Assembly (NCBI GenBank): GCA_026391945.1
Contig: JAPLDA010000011.1
Coordinates: forward strand, 1 to 64,000
Source of the DNA: Bacteroidota bacterium
GTDB lineage: Bacteria; Bacteroidota; Bacteroidia; AKYH767-A; 2013-40CM-41-45
Length of the DNA stretch: 64,000 nt
Direction: 5' to 3'
The notes beneath the pieces are model-generated. The model had not been told where the DNA came from. It searched no databases and saw only the letters and a list, made by a program, of their open reading frames with translations. A program made the position numbers and the translations under genes. Positions 47,301-57,202 of the stretch are shown one piece after another; the stretch's first letter is position 1; each line of letters opens with the position of its first letter.

Positions 47301-48455
47301 TTGAACATTTACACTCAAAAACAACGTTGGAAGATTTTATTGCTGATTGCTGCACTGTTAATCGGGGCGGCTTCGCTTTGGTATACCAATAAACTCGTTA
47401 AAAATCTTGCCGAGGAAGAACGAAAAAAAATCGAACTCTGGGCGGAGGCCACCAAAAAACTCGCTGACATTACCGATGTAAATGCCGATCTTAATTTTTT
47501 ATCAAATGTGATCGGCAATAACACCACCATCCCGGTGATCATGACCGATGGCAAGGATGAACTTGTTTCGTACAGGAACCTGGATTCGGCAAAAGCACGG
47601 GATAAGGAATACATCAGGGAGCAGGTGGTGATCATGCGGCAACAACATGAGCCGATTGAAATTTTACTACCAGGAGGAAACAAAAATTACATCCTATACA
47701 GGGATTCCACGCTGCTCGTGAAGCTTCGCTATTATCCATATTTTCAGTTAGCGGTAATCGCGCTCTTTTTAATCGTATCGTATCTTGCTTTCAGCAGTTC
47801 GAGGAAAGCGGAACAAAACCAGGTGTGGGTTGGCATGGCCAAAGAAACTGCTCACCAGTTGGGAACTCCTTTGTCGTCACTGATTGCCTGGCTGGAATTT
47901 TTAAAACTGAAAGGAACGGATACAGCGTACACGAGTGAAATTGAAAAAGATGTTCAGCGGCTGCAAACCATCACCGACCGTTTTTCAAAAATTGGTTCAG
48001 CTCCTGCGTTGCAAAAAGAAAATGTAAAAGATGTACTGCAGCATTCCATTGATTACATCAAGTCAAGAACATCAGCAAGGGTTGATTTCTCCATCAGCAA
48101 TTCAGCGAACATTCCCGTACTGGCGCCGATGAACATTCCTCTTTTTGAATGGGTGATCGAAAACCTGCTGAAGAATTCCATCGATGCGATGAGCGGTTCG
48201 GGAAGTATCAAAATGACCATTACCGACCAGCACCAGTTCGTGTACATTGATATTTCTGACACGGGAAAAGGAATTCCGAAGAGTTCGTACAAAACTATTT
48301 TCAAGCCGGGATATACCACCAAGAGCAGGGGATGGGGACTTGGCCTTTCACTCAGCAAACGCATCATCGAAGACTATCACGACGGGCAGATATTTGTAAA
48401 AAGTTCTGAGTCGAACAAGGGCAGTACGATCCGGATTGTCCTGAAGAAGATATAA
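47301..48455 (+). CDS. Sensor histidine kinase (TTG start)
   Basis: H-box KETAHQLGTPLSSLIAWLEFLK; N-box VIENLLKNSIDAM; DTGKGIP; GWGLGLSLSKRIIEDYHDG. Confidence 0.92.
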   Translation: MNIYTQKQRWKILLLIAALLIGAASLWYTNKLVKNLAEEERKKIELWAEATKKLADITDVNADLNFLSNVIGNNTTIPVIMTDGKDELVSYRNLDSAKARDKEYIREQVVIMRQQHEPIEILLPGGNKNYILYRDSTLLVKLRYYPYFQLAVIALFLIVSYLAFSSSRKAEQNQVWVGMAKETAHQLGTPLSSLIAWLEFLKLKGTDTAYTSEIEKDVQRLQTITDRFSKIGSAPALQKENVKDVLQHSIDYIKSRTSARVDFSISNSANIPVLAPMNIPLFEWVIENLLKNSIDAMSGSGSIKMTITDQHQFVYIDISDTGKGIPKSSYKTIFKPGYTTKSRGWGLGLSLSKRIIEDYHDGQIFVKSSESNKGSTIRIVLKKI

Positions 48456-48526
48456 TCTCCCGGTTATTTCATTGTCAAAGAATCAAGTAACATGTTTCGT
48501 ACATTCGTACGGATTCCGTTTTTCTC

Positions 48527-49660
48527 ATGAGTGGTATTTATATTCATATTCCTTTCTGCAGGCAGGCCTGTTACTACTGTGATTTTCATTTTTCAGTATC
48601 ATGGAAAAGGAAGGATGATTTTGTGCAGGCCTTGCTCAAGGAAATTGAGCTGCAGAAAAATTTTCTTGCCAATGAAAAAATCTCATCCGTATATTTTGGC
48701 GGAGGAACGCCGTCCATACTTTCAGCGGATGAACTGAAAAAAATACTCTTCACGCTTTCGAAGTATCATTCAATTGCGGATGACGCTGAAATGACGCTGG
48801 AAGCAAATCCTGATGATCTGACGAAAGAAAAAATAAAAGACATTGGAGAAACCGGCATCAACCGTTTAAGCATCGGCATCCAGAGTTTTTCGGATGAGGA
48901 TTTGAAATTCATGAACCGCGTTCATGATTCGAAGCAAGCCATCGAATCGGTGAAGTCGGCTCAGGACGCCGGTTTCCGGAACATCACCATCGACCTGATT
49001 TACGGCACACCAACTTTGGCAGATGAACAATGGGTTAAAAATCTTGAACAGGCTTTTGCACTGGATGTTCCGCATCTTTCCTGTTATGCACTTACGGTGG
49101 AAACGCAAACGGCGCTGGCACAGTTTATCAAAAAGGGAAAAGTAGCTCCTGTGGATGAAGCCAAAGCAGCCGCGCAGTTTGAAATTCTCATGAAACGTTC
49201 CTCACAAAAAGGATTTGAGCAGTATGAGGTTTCGAATTTCGCGAAGGCTCAAATGTATTCCAGGCATAACAGCAGTTACTGGAGAAATGAAAAATACCTG
49301 GGGCTTGGTCCTTCGGCTCATTCTTATAACGGCGTTTCGCGCCAATGGAATGTGGCGAATAATCATTTGTACATCGAAGCCATCAACAAAGGATCGGTCC
49401 CTTTTGAAGAAGAAATATTAACCGCTGTACAGAAATACAACGAGTATGTGCTCACTTCTTTGCGCACCAGGTGGGGCTGTGATGTGATGAAAATAAAAAA
49501 TGAATTCGGTGAAAAATTTGGAGAGTACTTCAGCAAAACAGCCGATGATTTTATCAGGCAACAATGGATGGAAAATCGCGACAGAGTTTATGTGCTGACT
49601 CACAAAGGAAAATTCTTTGCCGACAGAATTTCTTCTGATTTATTTTACAGTGAAGACTGA
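48527..49660 (+). CDS. hemW: HemW-type coproporphyrinogen III oxidase-like radical SAM protein
   Basis: GIYIHIPFCRQACYYCDFHFS; VYFGGGTPS; SIGIQSF. Confidence 0.93.
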   Translation: MSGIYIHIPFCRQACYYCDFHFSVSWKRKDDFVQALLKEIELQKNFLANEKISSVYFGGGTPSILSADELKKILFTLSKYHSIADDAEMTLEANPDDLTKEKIKDIGETGINRLSIGIQSFSDEDLKFMNRVHDSKQAIESVKSAQDAGFRNITIDLIYGTPTLADEQWVKNLEQAFALDVPHLSCYALTVETQTALAQFIKKGKVAPVDEAKAAAQFEILMKRSSQKGFEQYEVSNFAKAQMYSRHNSSYWRNEKYLGLGPSAHSYNGVSRQWNVANNHLYIEAINKGSVPFEEEILTAVQKYNEYVLTSLRTRWGCDVMKIKNEFGEKFGEYFSKTADDFIRQQWMENRDRVYVLTHKGKFFADRISSDLFYSED

Positions 49661-49762
49661 CGGGTGATTTAAACTTCCTGTCCTGTTCATCAAAATATTT
49701 GTACCCTGATCGTTCTCATTGATCACCCGCACCAGTTGCCCTATCTTTAAAAAAAAATTACA

Positions 49763-50386
49763 ATGAAAAAGCTATTCCTCTTGTTCTCGTTGTTTGTCGC
49801 TTTTGAAAGCACGCATGCGCAAAGCCTGGCTGGCACCGAATGGCTGGGAACCAATCCGCCGAGTCCCAACATCTGGTTCCAGTTCGGAACGGATACGGTG
49901 TATTATACATTCACCGGTTCAGGGTTTACGCCTCTCAGTTTGTATACATCATCCGGCGGGATATTCACCATCGCCGACCTCACCGGAACTGCTGCCTGCA
50001 CCAGCACCGGAACCTACAATTATTCGTATGTCGGCAACAGCCTCACGTTTACCCTCATCAGCGATAATTGTGTTAACCGGAGAAATACGCTTCTCAATTA
50101 TACCTGGACGCTGATCGGAACAACAGGGATGGATGATCAAAAACAAAATTCCCGATTGGTTGTTTATCCGAATCCATGTGTTGACGGCCTGTTGACGGTA
50201 TCCGTTCCCGGTAATGATTTTACAAAAAGGGAAATCATACTTTGTGACATCAGCGGCAGGGTTGTGTACAATGAAAACATGGAAGCAGCGGAAACGCGAA
50301 TCGACATTGGCTTTCTTCAGCACGGAATCTATACAGGCTATTGCCTGTTTGGTTCAGAAAAAATTCCGTTTATCGTAATCCGGTAA
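49763..50386 (+). CDS. Secreted protein with T9SS type A sorting domain
   Basis: Signal peptide; VVYPNPCVDGLLTVSVPG...GIYTGYCLFGSEKIPFIVIR. Confidence 0.8.
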   Translation: MKKLFLLFSLFVAFESTHAQSLAGTEWLGTNPPSPNIWFQFGTDTVYYTFTGSGFTPLSLYTSSGGIFTIADLTGTAACTSTGTYNYSYVGNSLTFTLISDNCVNRRNTLLNYTWTLIGTTGMDDQKQNSRLVVYPNPCVDGLLTVSVPGNDFTKREIILCDISGRVVYNENMEAAETRIDIGFLQHGIYTGYCLFGSEKIPFIVIR

Positions 50387-50424
50387 AAGAAACTGTTTCA
50401 GGATGAAGGATGACGGTTGAAAAA

Positions 50425-50913
50425 TTAAAGGATCTTTTCGATTGTATAGGAGACTCCGTTCATTTCTGCATCATCACCGGTGTGTAAGCCCATCAGTTTT
50501 TCACCCAATGGAGATTGCGGGGAAAGTGCGATGACTGAAATCCCGTCGACCATTATTTTCCCCAAAGCGATGCTCACAAATAAAAAAATCGTATCGGTTT
50601 TTACCAGGCTTCCCAGGGTAACAACCGGAACCTGCTTGGGAAAGTCCATTCTTTCCAGCACAGATTTTTGCAATAACATTTCATCGAGTTGCCGGCTTAT
50701 TTTTTCATGCTCCATCTGCATCATGGCGCGGGCCGTTTCATGTTTATCTCCCGCCGAACTTTTGGAATCGTTTTCTGCTCCTACCGTCAGGTCATTCAAG
50801 ACCGTTTGCATCAGTGTGATTTTATCATTCACCGACTCAACACATTTTTTATAAACTTTTTCTTTGAAGGTCATGAGATGAGTTCGGTTTCCGGGAACAA
50901 GGCTGGTGGCCAT
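50425..50913 (-). CDS. GreA/GreB-C-terminal-domain-like protein
   Basis: GSLVKTDTIFLFVSIALGKIMVDGISVIALSPQSPLGEKLMGLHTGD. Confidence 0.75.
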   Translation of the reverse strand: MATSLVPGNRTHLMTFKEKVYKKCVESVNDKITLMQTVLNDLTVGAENDSKSSAGDKHETARAMMQMEHEKISRQLDEMLLQKSVLERMDFPKQVPVVTLGSLVKTDTIFLFVSIALGKIMVDGISVIALSPQSPLGEKLMGLHTGDDAEMNGVSYTIEKIL

Positions 50914-50925
50914 GAAGCGTTACAA

Positions 50926-51603
50926 TTATTCATCCTGTTTCCCGCCGACCACGATCACCACCTCACCCTTCACCGTTTTCGATTTGAAGTAGGTGCAGAT
51001 TTCCAGAAGAGTTCCGCGTTTGGTTTCTTCGAACATCTTGGTGAGTTCGCGTGAAACGCTTGCCTGCCGCTCGCTGCCGAAGGTTTCCATAAACTGCTCC
51101 AGCGTTTTCACAAGTCGAAAAGGCGATTCATAAAAAACCATCGTGCGTTCTTCATCTTTGAGTTCCGAAAGTTTAGTCGCTCTTCCTTTTTTATGCGGAA
51201 GAAATCCTTCAAAACAAAAACGTTCACAGGGCAAGCCTGAATCGACGAGGGCAGGAACAAAAGCCGTCGGGCCGGGAAGGCATTCCACATCGATGCCGGT
51301 CTGGATGCACGCTCTCACAATCAAAAATCCGGGATCTGAAATTCCAGGAGTGCCGGCATCGGTCACCAATGCAACCGAATTGCTCTGTTCGATCTTCGCC
51401 ATGATTCCTTCCAGCACTTTGTGTTCGTTGTTCTGGTGGTAAGCATGAATGTGTTTTTCAATTCCGAAATGATTCAACAGAACACGGCTGGTACGCGTAT
51501 CTTCAGCGAGGATAAAGTCCGCCTCTTTGAGAATGCGGATGGCGCGCAGCGTGATGTCTTCGAGGTTTCCGATGGGTGTCGGGACAAGAACAAGTTTCGG
51601 CAT
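50926..51603 (-). CDS. rsmI: 16S rRNA (cytidine(1402)-2'-O)-methyltransferase
   Basis: LVLVPTPIGNLEDITLRAIRIL; LVTDAGTPGISDPGF. Confidence 0.96.
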   Translation of the reverse strand: MPKLVLVPTPIGNLEDITLRAIRILKEADFILAEDTRTSRVLLNHFGIEKHIHAYHQNNEHKVLEGIMAKIEQSNSVALVTDAGTPGISDPGFLIVRACIQTGIDVECLPGPTAFVPALVDSGLPCERFCFEGFLPHKKGRATKLSELKDEERTMVFYESPFRLVKTLEQFMETFGSERQASVSRELTKMFEETKRGTLLEICTYFKSKTVKGEVVIVVGGKQDE

Positions 51604-51605
51604 GC

Positions 51606-52379
51606 TCAGGAGATGAACCGGCGTTCAACAAGTTCCTTAAAATGTTTTACATGCTCATCCTGGTCAGGCCAGTTGAAGCGGCTGGCGAGGTCGGCGGCAA
51701 TCAATTGTTTTGCTGCGTCAAGATTTCCGGCATTGTTGATTTTATCAATGGCTTCTGAATAGTCCTGCAGGTTCCCATCGAATAGTTGGTTGATGAATAA
51801 AAATTTTTCATTGATGCCGATGGCTGCTTTCAGATCCACGATCGGCTTGTGGTGTAATTTTTCTGCTACAGTTTTGGAAGACGCTTTCGCGGCAATGTGT
51901 TCGTGCACGGTTTCTTCGTCATGGAAATTATCGCCCAGCGAATGAGCATCACCAAAGAGGGTCACGTTGACGCCGCCGGAAATTTTTTTCGGTTTGATGG
52001 CCTTTTCTTTTTTTGTCTCAGCTTCCTCTGCAGCGGAAGTTTTTACCATCACCTCTTCCATGGTGACCGGCGGATGAATTTCCTTCTCCGGTTCCTTTTT
52101 TTCCTGTGTGGCTTTCAACGATTCTTCCGTTTTCTTTTCAAACATCCTTTTTTCAGCGAGTATCCTCTGCGTAACGGCGGCTTTTACCTCATCGAGCGAT
52201 GAAAGTGCATTGTGATGATTCAGTAACAGGATGGCTTCGTACAGCTGGCGCGTGTTCTGGAGAATGATGTCCAGTTCGAGGTGAGGAATGGTTCCGCTGC
52301 TGCTTTTTAGTTTTTCATGTTGTTCAGCAAGGGTTTTCAATAATAAATCAACCTGCTGGTGAATACTTTGACGATTCAT
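51606..52379 (-). CDS. Conserved hypothetical protein (start trimmed to MNRQSIHQQ)
   Basis: Downstream Met avoids overlap with the divergent tdk promoter region. Confidence 0.7.
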   Translation of the reverse strand: MNRQSIHQQVDLLLKTLAEQHEKLKSSSGTIPHLELDIILQNTRQLYEAILLLNHHNALSSLDEVKAAVTQRILAEKRMFEKKTEESLKATQEKKEPEKEIHPPVTMEEVMVKTSAAEEAETKKEKAIKPKKISGGVNVTLFGDAHSLGDNFHDEETVHEHIAAKASSKTVAEKLHHKPIVDLKAAIGINEKFLFINQLFDGNLQDYSEAIDKINNAGNLDAAKQLIAADLASRFNWPDQDEHVKHFKELVERRFIS

Positions 52380-52477
52380 AAGAAATGTTTTTACCAGTGA
52401 TAAAACGGTGAAGGTTTTAATATATTTTTGTCCTTCGCCATTCTTCAAAGGTAAAGAAAAATAAACCTGCATTTTAC

Positions 52478-53059
52478 ATGTTTCTTGAACACCTCAGATC
52501 CTACGATACTAAAAAAGGCTGCATCGAAGTCATTGTCGGATCCATGTTTTCCGGCAAAACGGAAGAACTGATCCGGAGGCTGAAACGCGCACGCATCGCT
52601 CAACAGAAAGTGGAAATCTTCAAACCCAAACTGGACACACGGTACGATGAAGTGAACGTGGTTTCGCACGATGCCAATTTCATTCCTTCCACGCCCGTGG
52701 AATCGTCTTCACGGATTCTTCTCCTGGCAAATGATGTGGAAGTGATCGGAATAGATGAAGCACAGTTCTTTGACGAAGAATTGCCTTCGGTCTGTGAAAG
52801 CCTTGCCAACCGAGGCATCCGGGTCATCGTCGCCGGGCTTGATATGGATTACCTCGGCAAACCGTTCGGCCCGCTGCCGCATCTTATGGCCACAGCGGAG
52901 TATGTGACAAAGGTACATGCCATCTGCATCAAATGCGGAAACCTTGCTAACCACTCTCATCGCACCATCGTTAACAGTTCGCGCATACTCCTGGGAGAAA
53001 AAGATTCCTATGTACCGCTATGCAGGAATTGTTTCAACGACGAAAAAAACAAAGCCTGA
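52478..53059 (+). CDS. tdk: Thymidine kinase
   Basis: [37 protein letters not shown]...CRNCF. Confidence 0.95.
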   Translation: MFLEHLRSYDTKKGCIEVIVGSMFSGKTEELIRRLKRARIAQQKVEIFKPKLDTRYDEVNVVSHDANFIPSTPVESSSRILLLANDVEVIGIDEAQFFDEELPSVCESLANRGIRVIVAGLDMDYLGKPFGPLPHLMATAEYVTKVHAICIKCGNLANHSHRTIVNSSRILLGEKDSYVPLCRNCFNDEKNKA

Positions 53060-53071
53060 TTTTTTACCGCC

Positions 53072-55552
53072 ATGGAATACAGCATTCATAAAGTTTGTGA
53101 GATTACGGGTGGCAACATGGTGGTGAATGCACCGGAGAAAATTTTGGTCGAAGACCTCGTTACCGATAACCGGAAAATTATTCATGCAGATACATCCCTG
53201 TTCTTCGCCATCAAAGGCGAACGGCACGACGGGCATAAATTTATTGAGAGCTGCCTGGAACAGGGTGTTTGTAATTTCATGGTGAGTGAAATCAGGAGTG
53301 AATTTGAAACGATGCATGCCAATTTCATCGTGGTGGATGATACGCTGGAAGCTTTGCAGGTGTTGAGTTCGTTTCATCGTTTGCAGTTTTCACTGCCGGT
53401 CACGGGCATCACCGGGAGCAACGGGAAAACCATCGTCAAGGAGTGGCTGTACCAGCTGATGCGCCCCGATAAAAACATTGTACGAAGCCCGAAGAGTTAC
53501 AATTCTCAGGTGGGAGTTCCGCTTTCTGTTTGGCAGATCAGTCCTGAACACCAGCTTGCATTGATTGAAGCCGGCATTTCGAAACCCGGTGAGATGGAAA
53601 AACTCCGGAAGATCATTCTTCCTACCATCGGAATTTTTACAAACATCGGCACGGCGCACGATGAAAATTTTGCAACCCTCGATGAAAAGGTAAACGAAAA
53701 ACTGAAACTGTTTGCTTCTTCTGATACGCTGATCTATTGCCGGGATTACAACCTTATCCAGGAGGCCATTTCCGGGAGTAACGAACTTTCCGACACACTG
53801 AAATTTTTTACATGGTCGAGAAAAACGAAAGCGGATCTGCAGGTTGGACGTATCAGCAAAGGGCTTGATGAATGTGAAATCCAGGGGGTGTACAAAAATG
53901 ATTTCATTAAAATCAGGATTCCGTTTACCGATGATGCCTCTGTTGAAAATGCCATTCATTGCTGGTCATTCCTGTTGCTGCTCGGTTACGATCCGGATAC
54001 GATTGACGAACGGATGCAGAACCTCAGCCCGGTTGCCATGCGACTGGAGATGAAGGAAGGCATCAACAACTGTTCAATCATCAACGACAGTTACAATTCC
54101 GACATCGGTTCACTTACGATTGCACTGGATTTCCTGAACCAGCAGAAGCAACACAAAACGAAAACGATTGTGTTGTCGGATATTCTTCAGAGCGGGAAGA
54201 ATGAAGAAAATTTGTATGGCGATGTGGCTGAACTGCTGAAGGCAAAAGGCGTGGATAAAATGATCGGCATCGGTGATTCCATCACGAGGCAGCAGCACCT
54301 GTTTAATCTCCCCAAAAAATTCTACCAGAACACAGATGATTTTCTCCGCGATTTTTCCCCGGTTGCTTTCCGTGATGAAACGATACTGATCAAAGGTGCA
54401 CGGCCTTTTGGTTTTGAAAAAATCAGCAAAGCCCTGCAGCAGAAAGCGCATGAGACCGTCCTGGAAATTAACCTGAATGCATTGGTTCACAACCTGAATT
54501 ATTACCGTTCACGTTTAAAGCCAACCACGAAGATCATGGCCATGGTAAAAGCTTTTTCCTATGGAAGCGGAAGTTTTGAGATCGCCAACATCCTCCAGTT
54601 TCATCACGTCGATTACCTCGCCGTGGCGTATACCGATGAAGGCGTGGAACTCCGCAAAACAGGAATCACGCTTCCCATCATGGTGATGAACCCGGAAGTG
54701 CAGAGTTTCGAAGCGATGATCCAGTACAAACTGGAGCCGGAGATTTACAATTTTCGTTTACTCAACCAGCTTGGCGAGTTGCTGAAAAGAGATGACATCA
54801 AATCCCATCTTTTTCCGATTCACCTCAAGCTCGATACCGGCATGCACCGCCTCGGATTTGAAGAGAGCGACATTCCTGAACTGATGGTGCGGCTGCGGAA
54901 CAATAAAAACATCCGCGTGCAGTCTGTTTTTTCACATCTCGCCGCCAGTGATGAAGCTGAACACGATTCATTTACCAAACTGCAGATTGAAAAATTCAGC
55001 AGGATGAGTGACGAAATCAATTCCGCTTTTGATTACCATGTATGCCGCCACCTGCTCAACTCTTCCGGTGTGATCCGTTTCCAGGAAGCACAGTTTGATA
55101 TGGTGAGACTGGGAATTGGCTTGTACGGATTTGCCGCTACCACACATGAACAGGCGCATTTGCAGAATGTGGCGACTTTAAAAACAACCATCTCCCAGAT
55201 CAAAAATGTTCCGGCCACTGAAACCATCGGTTACAGCCGGAAGGGAATCCTGAAACGCGACACACAGGTTGCCACCGTTGCCATCGGTTATGCCGATGGA
55301 ATCAACCGGAGACTGAGCAATGGTGCGGGGAAAATGCTGGTGAAAGGAAAACGTGTGCCGGTTATCGGTCATGTTTGCATGGACATGTGCATGCTCGACA
55401 TCACCGATGTGCATGCGAAAGAAGGAGATGAGGTGATTGTGTTTGGCGCTGAACTTCCTGTTCAGGAAATGGCAAAAATTCTCGGAACGATTTCTTACGA
55501 GATTTTGGTTAATGTTTCACAACGGGTGAAGCGGGTTTATTTTCATGAATGA
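53072..55552 (+). CDS. Bifunctional UDP-N-acetylmuramoyl-tripeptide--D-Ala-D-Ala ligase / alanine racemase
   Basis: N-half GITGSNGKTIVKEWL...NDSYNSD (MurF); C-half MAMVKAFSYGSGSFEIA and LKLDTGMHRLGF (Alr). Confidence 0.95.
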   Translation: MEYSIHKVCEITGGNMVVNAPEKILVEDLVTDNRKIIHADTSLFFAIKGERHDGHKFIESCLEQGVCNFMVSEIRSEFETMHANFIVVDDTLEALQVLSSFHRLQFSLPVTGITGSNGKTIVKEWLYQLMRPDKNIVRSPKSYNSQVGVPLSVWQISPEHQLALIEAGISKPGEMEKLRKIILPTIGIFTNIGTAHDENFATLDEKVNEKLKLFASSDTLIYCRDYNLIQEAISGSNELSDTLKFFTWSRKTKADLQVGRISKGLDECEIQGVYKNDFIKIRIPFTDDASVENAIHCWSFLLLLGYDPDTIDERMQNLSPVAMRLEMKEGINNCSIINDSYNSDIGSLTIALDFLNQQKQHKTKTIVLSDILQSGKNEENLYGDVAELLKAKGVDKMIGIGDSITRQQHLFNLPKKFYQNTDDFLRDFSPVAFRDETILIKGARPFGFEKISKALQQKAHETVLEINLNALVHNLNYYRSRLKPTTKIMAMVKAFSYGSGSFEIANILQFHHVDYLAVAYTDEGVELRKTGITLPIMVMNPEVQSFEAMIQYKLEPEIYNFRLLNQLGELLKRDDIKSHLFPIHLKLDTGMHRLGFEESDIPELMVRLRNNKNIRVQSVFSHLAASDEAEHDSFTKLQIEKFSRMSDEINSAFDYHVCRHLLNSSGVIRFQEAQFDMVRLGIGLYGFAATTHEQAHLQNVATLKTTISQIKNVPATETIGYSRKGILKRDTQVATVAIGYADGINRRLSNGAGKMLVKGKRVPVIGHVCMDMCMLDITDVHAKEGDEVIVFGAELPVQEMAKILGTISYEILVNVSQRVKRVYFHE

Positions 55553-55569
55553 CGCCGGTTGAAGAGCAT

Positions 55570-55606
55570 AAAAAAACCCGGAAGAACTTCCGGGTTTTTT
55601 CTTTTC
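55570..55606. terminator. Bidirectional terminator between murF-alr and 55613-55996
   Basis: aaaaaacccggaag-aa-cttccgggtttttt. Confidence 0.88.
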
Positions 55607-55612
55607 GGTGTC

Positions 55613-55996
55613 TTACTTCGTCTTCTTATCATGGCCTTTGTGATGTCCGTGATGGCCATGGTTCGCGCCTTCCGGATGTTCAGCCTTAATCTTATGAAGT
55701 TCAGCTTTATCCTTTTCGATATCGGCTTTGTCTTTCTTGATTTCCATCTTATCTTTCTTCACTTCCATTTTATTTCCCTCGGCTCTGTCTTTCTGTAATT
55801 CCTGTTTGTCTTTTTTGATATCGGCGCGGTCTTTTTTAATATCCTGTTTAATTTCCCTTACTGGTTTTACGGGAGTTACCCCGGTAGGAGTGTTTCCGGC
55901 AGGTGCCGTTGGCTGGGGCTGTCCCGGTGCTGGAGTCTGTGCGGTTACAGCAAGCGTTACCATCCAGGCAACGGTCAGGATCAATAGTTTTTTCAT
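55613..55996 (-). CDS. Secreted low-complexity Lys/Asp/Glu-rich protein with His-rich C-terminus
   Basis: Signal peptide; IKKDRADIKKDKQELQKDRAE...HGHHGHHKGHDKKTK. Confidence 0.75.
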   Translation of the reverse strand: MKKLLILTVAWMVTLAVTAQTPAPGQPQPTAPAGNTPTGVTPVKPVREIKQDIKKDRADIKKDKQELQKDRAEGNKMEVKKDKMEIKKDKADIEKDKAELHKIKAEHPEGANHGHHGHHKGHDKKTK

Positions 55997-56114
55997 TTTA
56001 TTTTTTTTAAAAGTTTAGAGCGCAAAGATTGCAAAGCTGGTTAAAGGAAAGATGAATTTCTGAGTTTCTTTGGAAACCAGGAACGATGCACACGGATGAT
56101 GGGAAACCGTTCTC

Positions 56115-57179
56115 TTAGAAAAACTTCGGCATCTTGTTTAAATGCTTGCTCCGTTGTCCGCGTTTGATGCCTGCAACGTAGGACAACGTGATCTCAGGTC
56201 CACCCGATGAACTATGAAGAGAGGCAAGGTCTGACGTAGTGAGGTCGTAACTGAATCCAAATCCCCATTCATGGTAATCGAAACGTGTGGCGAGTACAAA
56301 AGCATCTCCGAAACGGTACCAGGCGCCATAGCTGAAGAAAATGTCGCGCTGGAAATTGGTGTACCTCGATTTAAACTGAAGTTTTTGTTTCACGAAAGCT
56401 CCAGCTAAAATTTCTTTCTGGTTTCCCTGTAACTGAACAAGAACCTTGGGCATAACCCAGACGGAACGAAACTGATCCATGCTGATTTCAGCGCTGGCAT
56501 GAGCAGCAATGCGGTTATTGAGAGGATCAGTATACTGGTTGTAAAATGATAAATCAGGTTTGGTAATGTGCGACATGGAACCACCGGCAGAAATGGTGTT
56601 ATAACCATCGGGAATATAGTACCACATCATGCCTGCTGTGAAATCAAAATAAGTTCGCTGCTGAAGTTGCGGGGATTCTCCCGGCAAGGTCGGATCATAA
56701 ACGTCACCATTCCACTGGCTATCCCATGTTGCTCTTGAGAAATCCACTTCACGGGAATCAAGTCCGCCCCGGAACCCAACGGCAAGAAAATTATCCCCGT
56801 CATCAACAGAAAGCGTGTAGGCAAGCGAGCCTTCGATGATGGTGTGCGAAAACTTAGCGGCACCGGCATTGTCCTGGTAAACCATCAGCCCGACACCAAA
56901 ATAATTACTCTTGTATCTTTTTTTTCCTACAGGCATGTCGAGCGAAACATGAATGGTTTTGTAAGCATCACCGAGGCCGCCCCATTGTGAACGGTAGTTG
57001 TTGGACACACGCATTTTTCCGTCAAAGATTCCTGTCATCGCCGGGTTTACCAGTAAAGGAGTGGAATAAAATTGAGAAAAATGAGTGTCCTGGGCATGAG
57101 TCGCCAAACCAGAAAGAATAACTGCTGACAGGATGAATGCCTTCATCCTGTGATTCAATTTATTTATTGTGCTTGACAT
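56115..57179 (-). CDS. PorP/SprF family type IX secretion system membrane protein (start 57179 or 57146; ORF track 57323 is too long)
   Basis: AQDTHFSQFYSTPLLVNPAMTGIFDGKMRVSNNYRSQWGG. Confidence 0.92.
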   Translation of the reverse strand: MSSTINKLNHRMKAFILSAVILSGLATHAQDTHFSQFYSTPLLVNPAMTGIFDGKMRVSNNYRSQWGGLGDAYKTIHVSLDMPVGKKRYKSNYFGVGLMVYQDNAGAAKFSHTIIEGSLAYTLSVDDGDNFLAVGFRGGLDSREVDFSRATWDSQWNGDVYDPTLPGESPQLQQRTYFDFTAGMMWYYIPDGYNTISAGGSMSHITKPDLSFYNQYTDPLNNRIAAHASAEISMDQFRSVWVMPKVLVQLQGNQKEILAGAFVKQKLQFKSRYTNFQRDIFFSYGAWYRFGDAFVLATRFDYHEWGFGFSYDLTTSDLASLHSSSGGPEITLSYVAGIKRGQRSKHLNKMPKFF

Positions 57180-57202
57180 AAATAAAAATTGGTTTGTTTT
57201 GT

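Noticed and set aside
56018-56042. gcgcaaagattgcaaag resembling a half of the 4601 element
   Set aside because: Single degenerate half-arm; no partner arm found.
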